DNA from: Anaerolineaceae bacterium
GTDB taxonomy: Bacteria > Chloroflexota > Anaerolineae > Anaerolineales > Villigracilaceae
Reading direction: 5' to 3'
NCBI GenBank assembly: GCA_009885445.1
Contig: VFKQ01000368.1
Span: 1-12,442, forward strand
DNA: 12,442 nucleotides
Part shown: in pieces, positions 1 to 6,287 of the stretch
How positions within the stretch are numbered: position 1 is the first letter of the stretch
Layout of the letters: every line of letters starts with the position of its first letter
Program-made: the position numbers and the translations under genes
Notes under the pieces: model-generated
Databases searched by the model: none
Told to the model about the DNA's origin: nothing
What the model saw: the letters and a program-made list of their open reading frames with translations, nothing else

Positions 1-871
1 ACGTCTTCAACGGTCTGAATCCCTCGCCCAATGCCTCATGCGCGATACCGATGACCATGAACGCGCTCGGGTCCGCTTCGTGGACGATGCCCTTCAACTG
101 CGCGATCTCTGCGCGGGTCACGACGCAATACAAGACGGGACGCTCTGCGCCGGTGTAAGCCCCCGTCCCGGCCAGAACGGTGACGCCACGATTCAATTCG
201 CTGAGAATCTCGGCTGAAATTTCCTGCGGCTTCGAGGTGACAATCATCGCCGTGCGCACGGTGCCCGAGCCTTCGAGCACCGTCTCGGCCACGAGGCCGC
301 TGACGTAGAGGGTGATCATGGCGTAAAGTGCCTTGTCCCAGCCGAAGATGTAGCCCGCCGAGAGGATGACGGCCGAGTCCACCATTAGATAACTTTGCGT
401 CACAGGGATTGAGCGATAATGGTTGAGAATCCGCGCCAGGATGTCCGACCCGCCCGAAGTCCCGCGTGCCCGATAGACGAAGCCGTAACCGATTCCGCTG
501 ACGACGGCTCCGTAAAGCGAGTTCAAAACGATGTCGTCGGTTAATCCGTTGATGGGGAAGCCGGGCAGTTTGAGAATCTGGTCGAGCGCAATCGAATAAG
601 TGAGAATGGCAAAGGCCGTGCGCCACGCGAAACGACGTCCGCCGAGGAAACGCCAGCCGAGTGCAAAGAGCGGAATGTTGCCGATCAGCACCATCAGTCC
701 AATCGGCCAGCCCGTGTAGTGATTGATCAACTGTGAGATGCCGCTGACGCCGCCCGAGGCCAACTGGGCCGGAAATAAAAAGAGGCGCAATGAGGCGGCC
801 TGAATCAGTGTGCCCAACAAGATAAGCAGAAGGTCGCGTACAGTGGGCCAGGATTTTTTGAAAGAATTCAT
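1..871 (-). CDS. YitT family membrane protein (DUF161 + DUF2179), 3' end beyond window
   Basis: The minus strand is open from ATG at 871 to the left edge (290 codons visible, stop not reached). The N-terminal ~200 residues are hydrophobic, with several likely membrane helices (about 13-34, 57-74, 86-100, 118-133, 160-176, 181-197) and YitT-like segments such as ASGGVSGISQLIN (38-50) and RGTSGGSDILARIL (136-149). Residues ~205-285 form a soluble C-terminal domain (AMIVTSKPQEI, then GAYTGAERPVLYCVVTR and DPSAFMVIGIAHEALGEGF) typical of DUF2179. Little sequence should be missing, because GEGF normally lies near the end of the family. The family is a widespread membrane protein without a firmly established substrate. 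The start is supported by a TACAAT -10 box six bases upstream and no good Shine-Dalgarno, so the mRNA may be leaderless. Family assignment is firm, function is not known. Confidence 0.9.
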   Translation of the reverse strand, partial: MNSFKKSWPTVRDLLLILLGTLIQAASLRLFLFPAQLASGGVSGISQLINHYTGWPIGLMVLIGNIPLFALGWRFLGGRRFAWRTAFAILTYSIALDQILKLPGFPINGLTDDIVLNSLYGAVVSGIGYGFVYRARGTSGGSDILARILNHYRSIPVTQSYLMVDSAVILSAGYIFGWDKALYAMITLYVSGLVAETVLEGSGTVRTAMIVTSKPQEISAEILSELNRGVTVLAGTGAYTGAERPVLYCVVTRAEIAQLKGIVHEADPSAFMVIGIAHEALGEGFRPLKT

Positions 872-877
872 CTTGCG

Positions 878-883
878 ATTGTA
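878..883 (-). promoter_or_regulatory. -10 box (TACAAT) for the YitT gene, leaderless arrangement
   Basis: TACAAT on the minus strand ends six bases before the ATG at 871. Transcription normally begins about 6-8 bases after the -10, so the message would start at or next to the ATG. No convincing -35 was found at 17 bases (a TTGTAC lies 15 bases upstream). Confidence 0.5.
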
Positions 884-979
884 GCCGATTTTTTTGTTGT
901 ACAATCGGGTCTGCATTAAATATCCATTTGAAACCTTGGCGAGTCATCCAAAGTACGCCGTGTTTGGAACGCGAATATC

Positions 980-1035
980 ACGAATAAGCGAATAACGCGA
1001 ATTTTTTTGGGCATTCGCCATATTCGCCCATTCGC
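980..1035. repeat. Intergenic imperfect palindrome built from GCGAAT units
   Basis: Two 23-base arms (980-1002 and 1013-1035) pair at 18 of 23 positions around a ten-base T/G-rich loop. Each arm holds three copies of a CGAAT/GCGAAT unit about 8 bases apart. It lies between the divergent YitT and DinB-like genes and has no open frame of its own that looks real. It looks like a dispersed intergenic repeat that folds as RNA or extrudes as DNA. It is not followed by a T-run in the right place for a terminator of either flanking gene, since both genes point away from it. Confidence 0.7.
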
Positions 1036-1117
1036 GGCATTTGCGATAAAGGAATTTGCGGTTTTAAGAAAACCCTGACCCTGTGTTGTGTCGATTCAAA
1101 GAAAGGAAAAGTGAAAC

Positions 1118-1618
1118 ATGACCGAAATCCCCGCTCCAAAAAACATGCAGGAATTGCTAACGCGCATCGAAACTGAATGGAGCGCATTGATCGCGCTCGT
1201 TGAAAAACTCGACGGCCCAAAAATGCTGACCCTTGATGCAGGCGGCTGGTCGGCGAAAGATAACCTGGCGCACCTCAGCGCCTGGCTGAAGATTCTGCTG
1301 GGCCGCCACATGGACGGACGTCCGCTCGAGGAGGTGCTCGGCTTCTCGCCCGAGGGTGACGCAGAATGGGATATGGACGTGATGAATCAAAAAATGCTTG
1401 AGCACAATCAGGCACGTTCAGTGGAAGATGTGTTGGCGGAGTTAAAAGATTTATATGCCCAAACCATGCAACGGCTTGAGAGCACGCCTTTTGAAGACTT
1501 GCTGAAACCGCGCCGCGCCGAAGACCCCGATTCCCTTTTGTTGCATTCCGTCATTGGCGACACCTACGAACATTTCGCCGAGCACCGCGAGACAATTGAA
1601 AAAGTGCTCAACCGCTGA
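1118..1618 (+). CDS. DinB-like / ClbS-DfsB-type four-helix-bundle protein
   Basis: This 166-residue soluble protein has the DinB-superfamily pattern: GGWSAKDNLAHLSAWLK (42-58) after the first helix and DTYEHFAEHRETIEKVL (148-164) in the last. His52, His152 and His156 are in the places where this superfamily usually has a metal-binding His triad, so a divalent-metal site is likely. Length fits single-domain members. The family includes DUF1706/ClbS-like proteins and thiol- or metal-dependent enzymes, but nothing here defines a substrate. The start is supported by AAGGA at 1103-1107, ten bases before the ATG. The gene stands alone, divergent from YitT, and ends before a strong hairpin terminator. 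It could equally be called DinB_2. The fold is fairly sure, the activity unknown. Confidence 0.82.
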   Translation: MTEIPAPKNMQELLTRIETEWSALIALVEKLDGPKMLTLDAGGWSAKDNLAHLSAWLKILLGRHMDGRPLEEVLGFSPEGDAEWDMDVMNQKMLEHNQARSVEDVLAELKDLYAQTMQRLESTPFEDLLKPRRAEDPDSLLLHSVIGDTYEHFAEHRETIEKVLNR

Positions 1619-1652
1619 GTGGTTTCAGCGTTAATGCGTTTTCGCCGCGAAG

Positions 1653-1675
1653 ACTTGTACTGAGCTTGTCGAAGT
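1653..1675. repeat. Dispersed CTTCGACAAGCTCAG-type palindromic repeat
   Basis: On the minus strand this reads ACTTCGACAAGCTCAGTAC followed by AAGT, an imperfect palindrome. From general knowledge, very similar elements are scattered through intergenic DNA of many environmental genomes. It is embedded in a longer stretch (1640-1760) of CCGCGAAG-type repeats between two convergent genes. Confidence 0.6.
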
Positions 1676-1699
1676 AAACGAAGCGCACGAAGAGAATCG

Positions 1700-1733
1700 A
1701 TGACCGTGAAGAAATCCTTCGCGGTCATTTTTT
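1700..1733 (+). terminator. Rho-independent terminator after the DinB-like gene
   Basis: ATGACCGTGAAG (1700-1711) pairs with CTTCGCGGTCAT (1717-1728) over 12 positions with one G-T wobble. The loop is five bases (AAATC) and the stem is followed by a six-T run ending at 1733. On the minus strand the hairpin is not followed by Ts, so it serves the plus-strand gene only. The stem itself appears to be made from the CCGCGAAG repeat family. Confidence 0.85.
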
Positions 1734-1758
1734 GAAACTTCGCGGCCTTCGCGGTGAA
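1717..1758. repeat. CCGCGAAG-type short repeats in the convergent gap
   Basis: CTTCGCGG/CCTTCGCGG units occur at about 1717-1724, 1738-1745 and 1748-1756, and a related TTCGCCGCGAAG lies near 1641-1652. These are short, GC-rich, partly self-complementary units outside genes, of the kind seen as dispersed intergenic repeats. Confidence 0.5.
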
Positions 1759-1762
1759 AAAA

Positions 1763-3025
1763 TTATTCCTCAGCAATTTTGACCAGCGCCTGACGCAGGC
1801 GCTCTACTTCGTCCAGCGTGTTGTAATGCACTGCGCCCACGCGCAACATGCCGCCGCTATCTTCCACGCCCAATCTTTCTGAGACATTGAGCGCATAATA
1901 GTTTCCGTCCCAGACGAAGATGTTTTCGGCGGCCAGTTTTTCGGCGATAGTTCGCGGGTGAATATCTTTTAGTCTGAAAGAGTATGTCGCCACGCGTTCG
2001 TCGAGTCGATTGGGATCAGTCAGACCGTAGAGATGCAATCCGGGCACAGATTGCAGGGCCTCAAGCAAAGCGCGCGACAAATTCATTTCGTAATCATGCA
2101 CGGCCATCAAGCCCTGAGTCAGCTCAAGGCGCCGCCCAGCGTAGCCTTGCTTCGTCAAGTCTGCGGCGTGGGACTGGCCGAATTCGCATCCGAGCCATTG
2201 GAAATATTCCACCGTGCCCAACACACCCGCGATGCCTTCGTGGTTTTGTGTGCCTGTCTCAAATTTGCCAGGCAGTTTATTGGTGGCCGGGCGCACTTTA
2301 TAAGCAAACAGTTTTTCGAGCAGGTCATACTTCCCGTACAAAATTCCCTCGTGCGGGCCGAAATATTTATACGAGGACGAGACCAGGAAATCACAATCCA
2401 GCTTTTGCACGTCAATCGGGCTGTGCGGCGCATATTGCACCGCGTCCACATAGACGGTTGTGCCAGCCTCGTGCGCCATGCGCGTGATTCGTTCGATGGG
2501 GTTGATTGTGCCGAGCGCATTCGACGCGTAGCCCACCGCAAGAAAACGCGGTTTGCGTTCGAGGGCGCGCTCAAGACTCTGCATATCCAGCGTGCCATCT
2601 TCAACGTCAAAGTCCACCCACAGAACTTTGCAGCCGCGATCTTGTGCCGCCAGCACCCAGGGTGTGACGTTGGCGTCGTGGTCCAGCCGCGTGACGACGA
2701 TTTCGTCACCCGCATTCCACTCGCGCGAGAGCGAACGGCTGACGTGCAGAGTCAGCGTGGTCATGTTTGCGCCGAAGATGATTTCGTCTGCGCTGGCCGC
2801 ATTATAGAAATCAGCCATGGCCTGATGCGCGTCGTGCAACACCGCGTCTGATTCAATGCTGGTGGCGAAGGCGCCCTCGTGGTTGGCGTTGGTTTCCACT
2901 AGATATTTGCTGATGCGGTCAAGGGAGTGTTGTGCAACCTGCGTCCCGCCCGGGTTGTCGAAGAAGATGGCGGGGCGCTTGAGCGCTGGGAACTGGTTGC
3001 GGATGGCGTCTAAGTTGAGGGTCAT
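1763..3025 (-). CDS. PLP-dependent class V aminotransferase, cysteine desulfurase-like (VC1184-type)
   Basis: The product of 420 residues has the fold-type I PLP pattern of class V aminotransferases: FFDNPGGTQVAQ (21-32) at the N-terminus, LDHDANV (114-120) with His116 over the cofactor ring, VYVDAVQYAPH (191-201) with Asp194 for the pyridine nitrogen, and SSSYKYFGPHEG (216-227) with the Schiff-base Lys220. It matches the 'cysteine desulfurase-like' subgroup. Where SufS-type enzymes have their catalytic Cys (RxGHHC), this protein reads WDGNYYA near residues 374-380, so desulfurase activity is not supported. The start is ATG 3025 with GGAG at 3031-3034 and TATAAT at 3057-3062. An in-frame extension to 3076 exists but would lie across the -10 box. 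It is monocistronic and convergent with the DinB-like gene. Substrate unknown. Confidence 0.88.
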   Translation of the reverse strand: MTLNLDAIRNQFPALKRPAIFFDNPGGTQVAQHSLDRISKYLVETNANHEGAFATSIESDAVLHDAHQAMADFYNAASADEIIFGANMTTLTLHVSRSLSREWNAGDEIVVTRLDHDANVTPWVLAAQDRGCKVLWVDFDVEDGTLDMQSLERALERKPRFLAVGYASNALGTINPIERITRMAHEAGTTVYVDAVQYAPHSPIDVQKLDCDFLVSSSYKYFGPHEGILYGKYDLLEKLFAYKVRPATNKLPGKFETGTQNHEGIAGVLGTVEYFQWLGCEFGQSHAADLTKQGYAGRRLELTQGLMAVHDYEMNLSRALLEALQSVPGLHLYGLTDPNRLDERVATYSFRLKDIHPRTIAEKLAAENIFVWDGNYYALNVSERLGVEDSGGMLRVGAVHYNTLDEVERLRQALVKIAEE

Positions 3026-3056
3026 GAGGTCTCCACAGGGTTGGCAGAATGTTACG

Positions 3057-3062
3057 ATTATA
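3057..3062 (-). promoter_or_regulatory. -10 box (TATAAT) for the aminotransferase
   Basis: A consensus TATAAT on the minus strand lies 31 bases before ATG 3025, leaving a short leader with GGAG (3031-3034) five bases before the start. No clear -35 was seen. It sits just downstream of the hairpin terminator at 3079-3109, as expected for an insulated promoter. Confidence 0.6.
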
Positions 3063-3078
3063 CGCGCTGACGACACAA

Positions 3079-3109
3079 CAAAAAACGGGTTCCGCTGGGG
3101 AACCCGTTT
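3079..3109 (-). terminator. Rho-independent terminator behind the tRNA-Arg / rsmI transcripts
   Basis: AAACGGGTTCC (3083-3093) pairs perfectly with GGAACCCGTTT (3099-3109), 11 bp with a five-base loop. Read on the minus strand, the stem runs into six Ts. It would stop transcripts arriving from the tRNA and the rsmI operon before the aminotransferase promoter. Confidence 0.85.
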
Positions 3110-3127
3110 CGCTTTGGTAATTTAAGT

Positions 3128-3166
3128 GGCAAACGGCTGGGTGAGGGGGGCACCCAACCGTTTGCC
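3128..3166. repeat. Second strong hairpin, 15 bp with one mismatch
   Basis: GGCAAACGG (3128-3136) pairs with CCGTTTGCC (3158-3166). After one C/A mismatch, TGGGTG pairs with CACCCA, with a seven-base G-rich loop. Neither strand has a T-run directly after it. It may be an extra RNA stop, a processing signal 3' of the tRNA, or a dispersed repeat. It lies 72 bases past the tRNA end. Confidence 0.6.
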
Positions 3167-3237
3167 TGATTCATAATACTATACCTGTGGAATCAATGCA
3201 AGGGTTAAATTTGATGAATTACCTTAAAAAATGCAGA

Positions 3238-3309
3238 TGCCCCGGGCAGGAATCGAACCAGCATCAGAGCCTTAGGAGTGCCCTATTCTGTCCATTGAAC
3301 TACCGGGGC
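3238..3309 (-). tRNA. tRNA-Arg (anticodon CCT), with two stem mismatches
   Basis: A cloverleaf folds on the minus strand. The acceptor stem GCCCCGG/CCGGGGC is a perfect 7 bp, the D arm is GTTC...GAAT with GG in the loop, the anticodon loop is CTCCTAA (anticodon CCT at 3274-3276, reading AGG), and the T loop is TTCGATT. The discriminator is A and CCA is not encoded. Two flaws stand out: the last pair of the anticodon stem (A31/G39) and the middle pair of the T stem (T51/T63) do not match, and G28-T42 is a wobble. All landmark bases (T33, A37, GG, TTC) are present and a consensus -10 lies directly upstream, so I take it as a real gene, possibly a weakened one. Confidence 0.8.
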
Positions 3310-3318
3310 GAGAGGCAA

Positions 3319-3324
3319 ATTATA
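3319..3324 (-). promoter_or_regulatory. -10 box (TATAAT) of the tRNA-Arg gene
   Basis: A consensus TATAAT on the minus strand lies nine bases before the mature tRNA 5' end and just after the rsmI stop. The tRNA therefore appears to have its own promoter, besides any read-through from rsmI. No clear -35 was seen; that region would lie in the rsmI 3' end. Confidence 0.6.
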
Positions 3325-3344
3325 GCACGAGGAAAAGTGGCGGG

Positions 3345-4166
3345 CTATTTCTTTTGCACGATCAGCGTGTAAATTTCTTTTTTGCTCCAGCCGGAAGCGC
3401 TCGCCAGCGCAGTTGAAATATCACGCGCAGATTTTTTGGCGTTCTGCTCACGTTGAATTGCAGAAAGCAAATCTTCCGCGGACCATTTTTCTGCGCCGCC
3501 GATTTGTCCATGCACGACGAGCGTGAACTCGCCGCGAGCGGGTTGGGCCGAGAAGTGAATCAGTGCGCCGCTGAGGGGTCCGCGCCAATACTCCTCGAAC
3601 ATCTTGGTCATCTCGCGTGCCACGCAAATTTGACGGTCACCCAGCTCGTTCAGTAAATCTTGCAGGGCGTCGCTGATGCGGTGCGGCGATTCGAGGAAGA
3701 TCAGCGTGTAGCGCAGGCTGGCCACTTCGCGAATAACTTTTTTGCGCTCGTTGGTTTTGTGCGGTAAATATCCCAGATAGAGAAACGAATCGGTGGGCAA
3801 CCCGCTGACAGCGAGGGCGGCGAGCGGGGCCGAGGGGCCGGGAATCGGTCGGACGTCGAATCCCGCATTGAGCGCGGCGCGCACGAGTTCGTAGCCCGGG
3901 TCGTTGATGGCGGGCGTGCCAGCGTCTGAGATGAGCGCGGCGTCGCCTTCTGCGAGGGCGGCCAGGATTTTATCCAGCTTGCCCATTTTGTTGTGTTCAA
4001 AGTAGCTGGTTAATTCGGTTTGGATGCCAAAGTGTTTGAGCAGTTTGCCACTGTGACGTGTGTCTTCTGCGGCGATTAAACGCGCCTCGCGCAGGATGCG
4101 GACTGCGCGAGGCGACATATCTTCGAGATTGCCGATGGGCGTGGCGACGAGGTAAAGTGTGCCCAT
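3345..4166 (-). CDS. rsmI: 16S rRNA (cytidine1402-2'-O)-methyltransferase RsmI
   Basis: RsmI transfers a methyl group from SAM to the 2'-OH of C1402 in the ribosomal decoding centre. The 273 residues carry the tetrapyrrole-methylase-type fold and all family signatures: VATPIGNLEDMSPRA (7-21), AEDTRHSGKLL (33-43), SDAGTPAINDPG (80-91), IPGPSA (108-113), LESPHR (158-163) and VAREMTK (182-188). The C-terminal helical tail SARDISTALASASGWSKKEIY (246-266) is also typical. Length matches full-size members. The ATG overlaps the stop codon of the upstream Ser/Thr kinase by one base (TAATG) and no separate ribosome site is obvious, so translation is probably coupled to the kinase. A tRNA gene with its own promoter follows 35 bases downstream. 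Confidence 0.97.
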   Translation of the reverse strand: MGTLYLVATPIGNLEDMSPRAVRILREARLIAAEDTRHSGKLLKHFGIQTELTSYFEHNKMGKLDKILAALAEGDAALISDAGTPAINDPGYELVRAALNAGFDVRPIPGPSAPLAALAVSGLPTDSFLYLGYLPHKTNERKKVIREVASLRYTLIFLESPHRISDALQDLLNELGDRQICVAREMTKMFEEYWRGPLSGALIHFSAQPARGEFTLVVHGQIGGAEKWSAEDLLSAIQREQNAKKSARDISTALASASGWSKKEIYTLIVQKK

Positions 4167-6238
4167 TAGGGCGGTGGTGGAACAGCGTGCAGGGCGGGCA
4201 CGGGCGCTTCTTTTACGTTGGAAAAAATGCCAAGCGGAACGGCGATAGGTTGGCCAACTTCACCGGCGCGCAGTTTGTCGAGCGGAACATAATATAGAAG
4301 GATTTGCGCTTTTTCACCCAGGCGCGCATCTTGATAAAGGAAGAGCACAAATTTTCCGTCTGGGCTGAGACGCGCGTCGCGGTAACAGCATGAATTATCA
4401 ATGGGGTTGAGCAGGCCGCCTGTGCGGGTGTTCATGTCGTAGAAATACAGGTTGCCGTAGCCGCTGTTGCGCACAAAGTCATTGAAGAGGAAGAAGGCGT
4501 TGCCGTCCCAATCAAAGGAGGGCAAGATGGGGTTGTTTTGAAGGCCGGAGATGGTGAATTTACCGGCGGGGAATTCATCCACCAACACCGTGGAACCTGG
4601 ACAATTGGTGATGTCTAAAACGCGCAGGGCGTCGGTGGTGCGGTTAGTCACGTCCACAAAAATAAAAGCTGTGCGCAGGCCGTCGCGCGACCAGCGCACA
4701 TCGCGCACGGCAGATTGGGTGTATACACAGGCCCCAGGAATCTTGATCAGCTTGGAGCGCGTATTTGCGCCCGCCAGTTGAGCCAAGTCAAAGGGCGCAA
4801 TGATCAATTGGCGGTCGATGCTAATGGCCACGCGCGCACCGTCTGGCGAAACTTGAAAGCCCTCAAAGAAAGAAGCATCGGGGAAGCAGGCCACTTCTTC
4901 AACCTGCCCGTTTTCGGCATCTGCTTTGTAGACGCACTTGTCTGTAATGAAGACCATGCTCTTGCCATCCGGCAACCATTGCAGGTTTGTTTTGGGCGAG
5001 CCGGTGCTGGTGACGGCGCGCGCCTGCGAGCCGTCCATGTTCATCACCCAAATTTCTTTGGCAGAAATTAAAGCCATGCGATCTGCGCCGCCGGGGAAAA
5101 CGGGTAGTGGCGGCAATAGGCTGGGAGTGATCGAAATTGCATTTGTGGCTGTGACAGGAATTGTAGTGGGGGGAATATTTGTGGGCGGGACGGGAGAGAA
5201 GACAGCCGCAGAGGTAGCTACCAGCGGCGCCTCAGTAACCGCGCTCGTAGCGGGTGTGCCCCTAAAGAGGAAAACGCCAGCCACAATTAATACCAATACC
5301 ACCGCGCCAGCCACAACCCACATGCCGGATTTTTTAGAAGGCGAAGTCATAGTTAATTCGCCGGTCATGTTTGGGTCACGCGGACGGACTGTGAGCGTGG
5401 AAGAGTCGCTGACCACGTGGCCTTCTTCGCCAAAGGCGGCTTTGTTCAGCGCCTTGGCCAGCTCGATGATGGTGGGGTAGCGCTTTTCCTTGTCCTTATC
5501 CATTGCCGTGCGAATGACCACATCCAACTCGGGAGCCAGGTTGGGATTGTCACGCAAAATATCAGGGACAGGATCAGTGATGTGTTTAATGACCACGCCC
5601 ATGGGCGTGTCGGCGCGATAAGGTTGCTGGCCGGTAAGCAATTCGTAGATGATCGCCCCCATTGCGTAGATGTCGCTACGGTTATCCACTTGTCCGCTTT
5701 GGGCCTGCTCAGGACTCATGTAAGCGGGCGTGCCGATCACGCCGCTACCCGTTATCCCCTGGGCTGATTCGGCCAGCTTGGCCACACCAAAATCTGAGAG
5801 GAAGGGGTCGCCGTTGCTATCAAAGAGCACATTGCCCGGCTTCAAGTCGCGGTGGATGATGCCTCTTTTATGGGCGTAAGCCAGCGCTTTGGCCAGCCTT
5901 TCAACAATACGAGCGGTATCTTGCGGAGAAAATGCGCCCTGCTTAAGCCAATCAGAAAGTGAGCCGCCAGTCATGTTGCGCATGACAAAGTAGGGCTGAC
6001 CATCCTCCTCGCCCACGTCATAGATGGGCACAATGGCGGGATGTTCCAATTGGGCGACGGTTTTGATTTCCGTCTCGAAGCGCGCACGAAATTGCGGGTC
6101 ATGCAGGAATTCGCGCGGCAAAACTTTAACAGCCACTTCGCGGCCGGAGCTTGGATCAAGCGCCTTATACACGGTGGCCATGCCACCACGTCCAAGTTCC
6201 GATTTAATTTCGTAGCGACCAATTTTTTCTGGAATCAT
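4166..6238 (-). CDS. Transmembrane Ser/Thr protein kinase with extracytoplasmic beta-propeller
   Basis: The 690-residue protein has a complete Hanks-type kinase domain (about 8-268): glycine loop GRGGMATVYK (16-25), Lys38 in VAVK, Glu57, HRDLKPGN (129-136), DFG (149-151) and GTPAYMSPEQ (169-178). It is an RD kinase and should be active. A linker with many Ser/Thr (276-302) precedes one membrane helix (about 306-325), then a Pro/Thr/Ser-rich stalk (328-383). The outer part (about 385-690) has TolB/PD40-like blades: EIWVMNMDGS, WLPDGKSMVF, VSPDGARVAIS, WSRDGLRTAF, LSPDGKFVLF. All six cysteines lie outside the membrane (435, 451, 504, 546, 617, 618). No PASTA repeats are present. The gene starts six bases after a TATACT box and is coupled to rsmI. 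The ligand of the propeller and the kinase targets are unknown. Confidence 0.93.
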   Translation of the reverse strand: MIPEKIGRYEIKSELGRGGMATVYKALDPSSGREVAVKVLPREFLHDPQFRARFETEIKTVAQLEHPAIVPIYDVGEEDGQPYFVMRNMTGGSLSDWLKQGAFSPQDTARIVERLAKALAYAHKRGIIHRDLKPGNVLFDSNGDPFLSDFGVAKLAESAQGITGSGVIGTPAYMSPEQAQSGQVDNRSDIYAMGAIIYELLTGQQPYRADTPMGVVIKHITDPVPDILRDNPNLAPELDVVIRTAMDKDKEKRYPTIIELAKALNKAAFGEEGHVVSDSSTLTVRPRDPNMTGELTMTSPSKKSGMWVVAGAVVLVLIVAGVFLFRGTPATSAVTEAPLVATSAAVFSPVPPTNIPPTTIPVTATNAISITPSLLPPLPVFPGGADRMALISAKEIWVMNMDGSQARAVTSTGSPKTNLQWLPDGKSMVFITDKCVYKADAENGQVEEVACFPDASFFEGFQVSPDGARVAISIDRQLIIAPFDLAQLAGANTRSKLIKIPGACVYTQSAVRDVRWSRDGLRTAFIFVDVTNRTTDALRVLDITNCPGSTVLVDEFPAGKFTISGLQNNPILPSFDWDGNAFFLFNDFVRNSGYGNLYFYDMNTRTGGLLNPIDNSCCYRDARLSPDGKFVLFLYQDARLGEKAQILLYYVPLDKLRAGEVGQPIAVPLGIFSNVKEAPVPALHAVPPPP

Positions 6239-6244
6239 ACGTCT

Positions 6245-6273
6245 AGTATAATCATTTCAGGGTGGAGATGCAA
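6245..6273 (-). promoter_or_regulatory. Promoter of the Ser/Thr kinase gene, leaderless type
   Basis: On the minus strand TTGCAT (6268-6273) and TATACT (6245-6250) are separated by exactly 17 bases. The ATG at 6238 follows after six more bases, so the mRNA would begin at or very near the start codon. The promoter fills the 49-base gap after the histidine kinase gene, so the kinase-rsmI pair can be transcribed independently of the upstream pair. Confidence 0.6.
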
Positions 6274-6287
6274 GCATTGCATTGATT

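Noticed and set aside
36..947. Long minus-strand frame of ~300 codons overlapping YitT
   Set aside because: The product is Arg/His-rich with no domain and is the frame-shifted shadow of the YitT gene, which has clear membrane helices and DUF2179 signatures.
1640..1760. CRISPR array from the repeated CGCGAAG units
   Set aside because: Units are too short, irregularly spaced and without unique spacers; no cas genes.
2033..2851. Plus-strand 272-codon frame antisense to the aminotransferase
   Set aside because: No recognisable domain and composition typical of an antisense shadow; the opposite strand has complete PLP motifs.
3026..3076. N-terminal extension of the aminotransferase by 17 residues
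   Set aside because: It would cross the TATAAT box at 3057-3062 and lacks a ribosome site, whereas ATG 3025 has GGAG five bases upstream and begins like family members.
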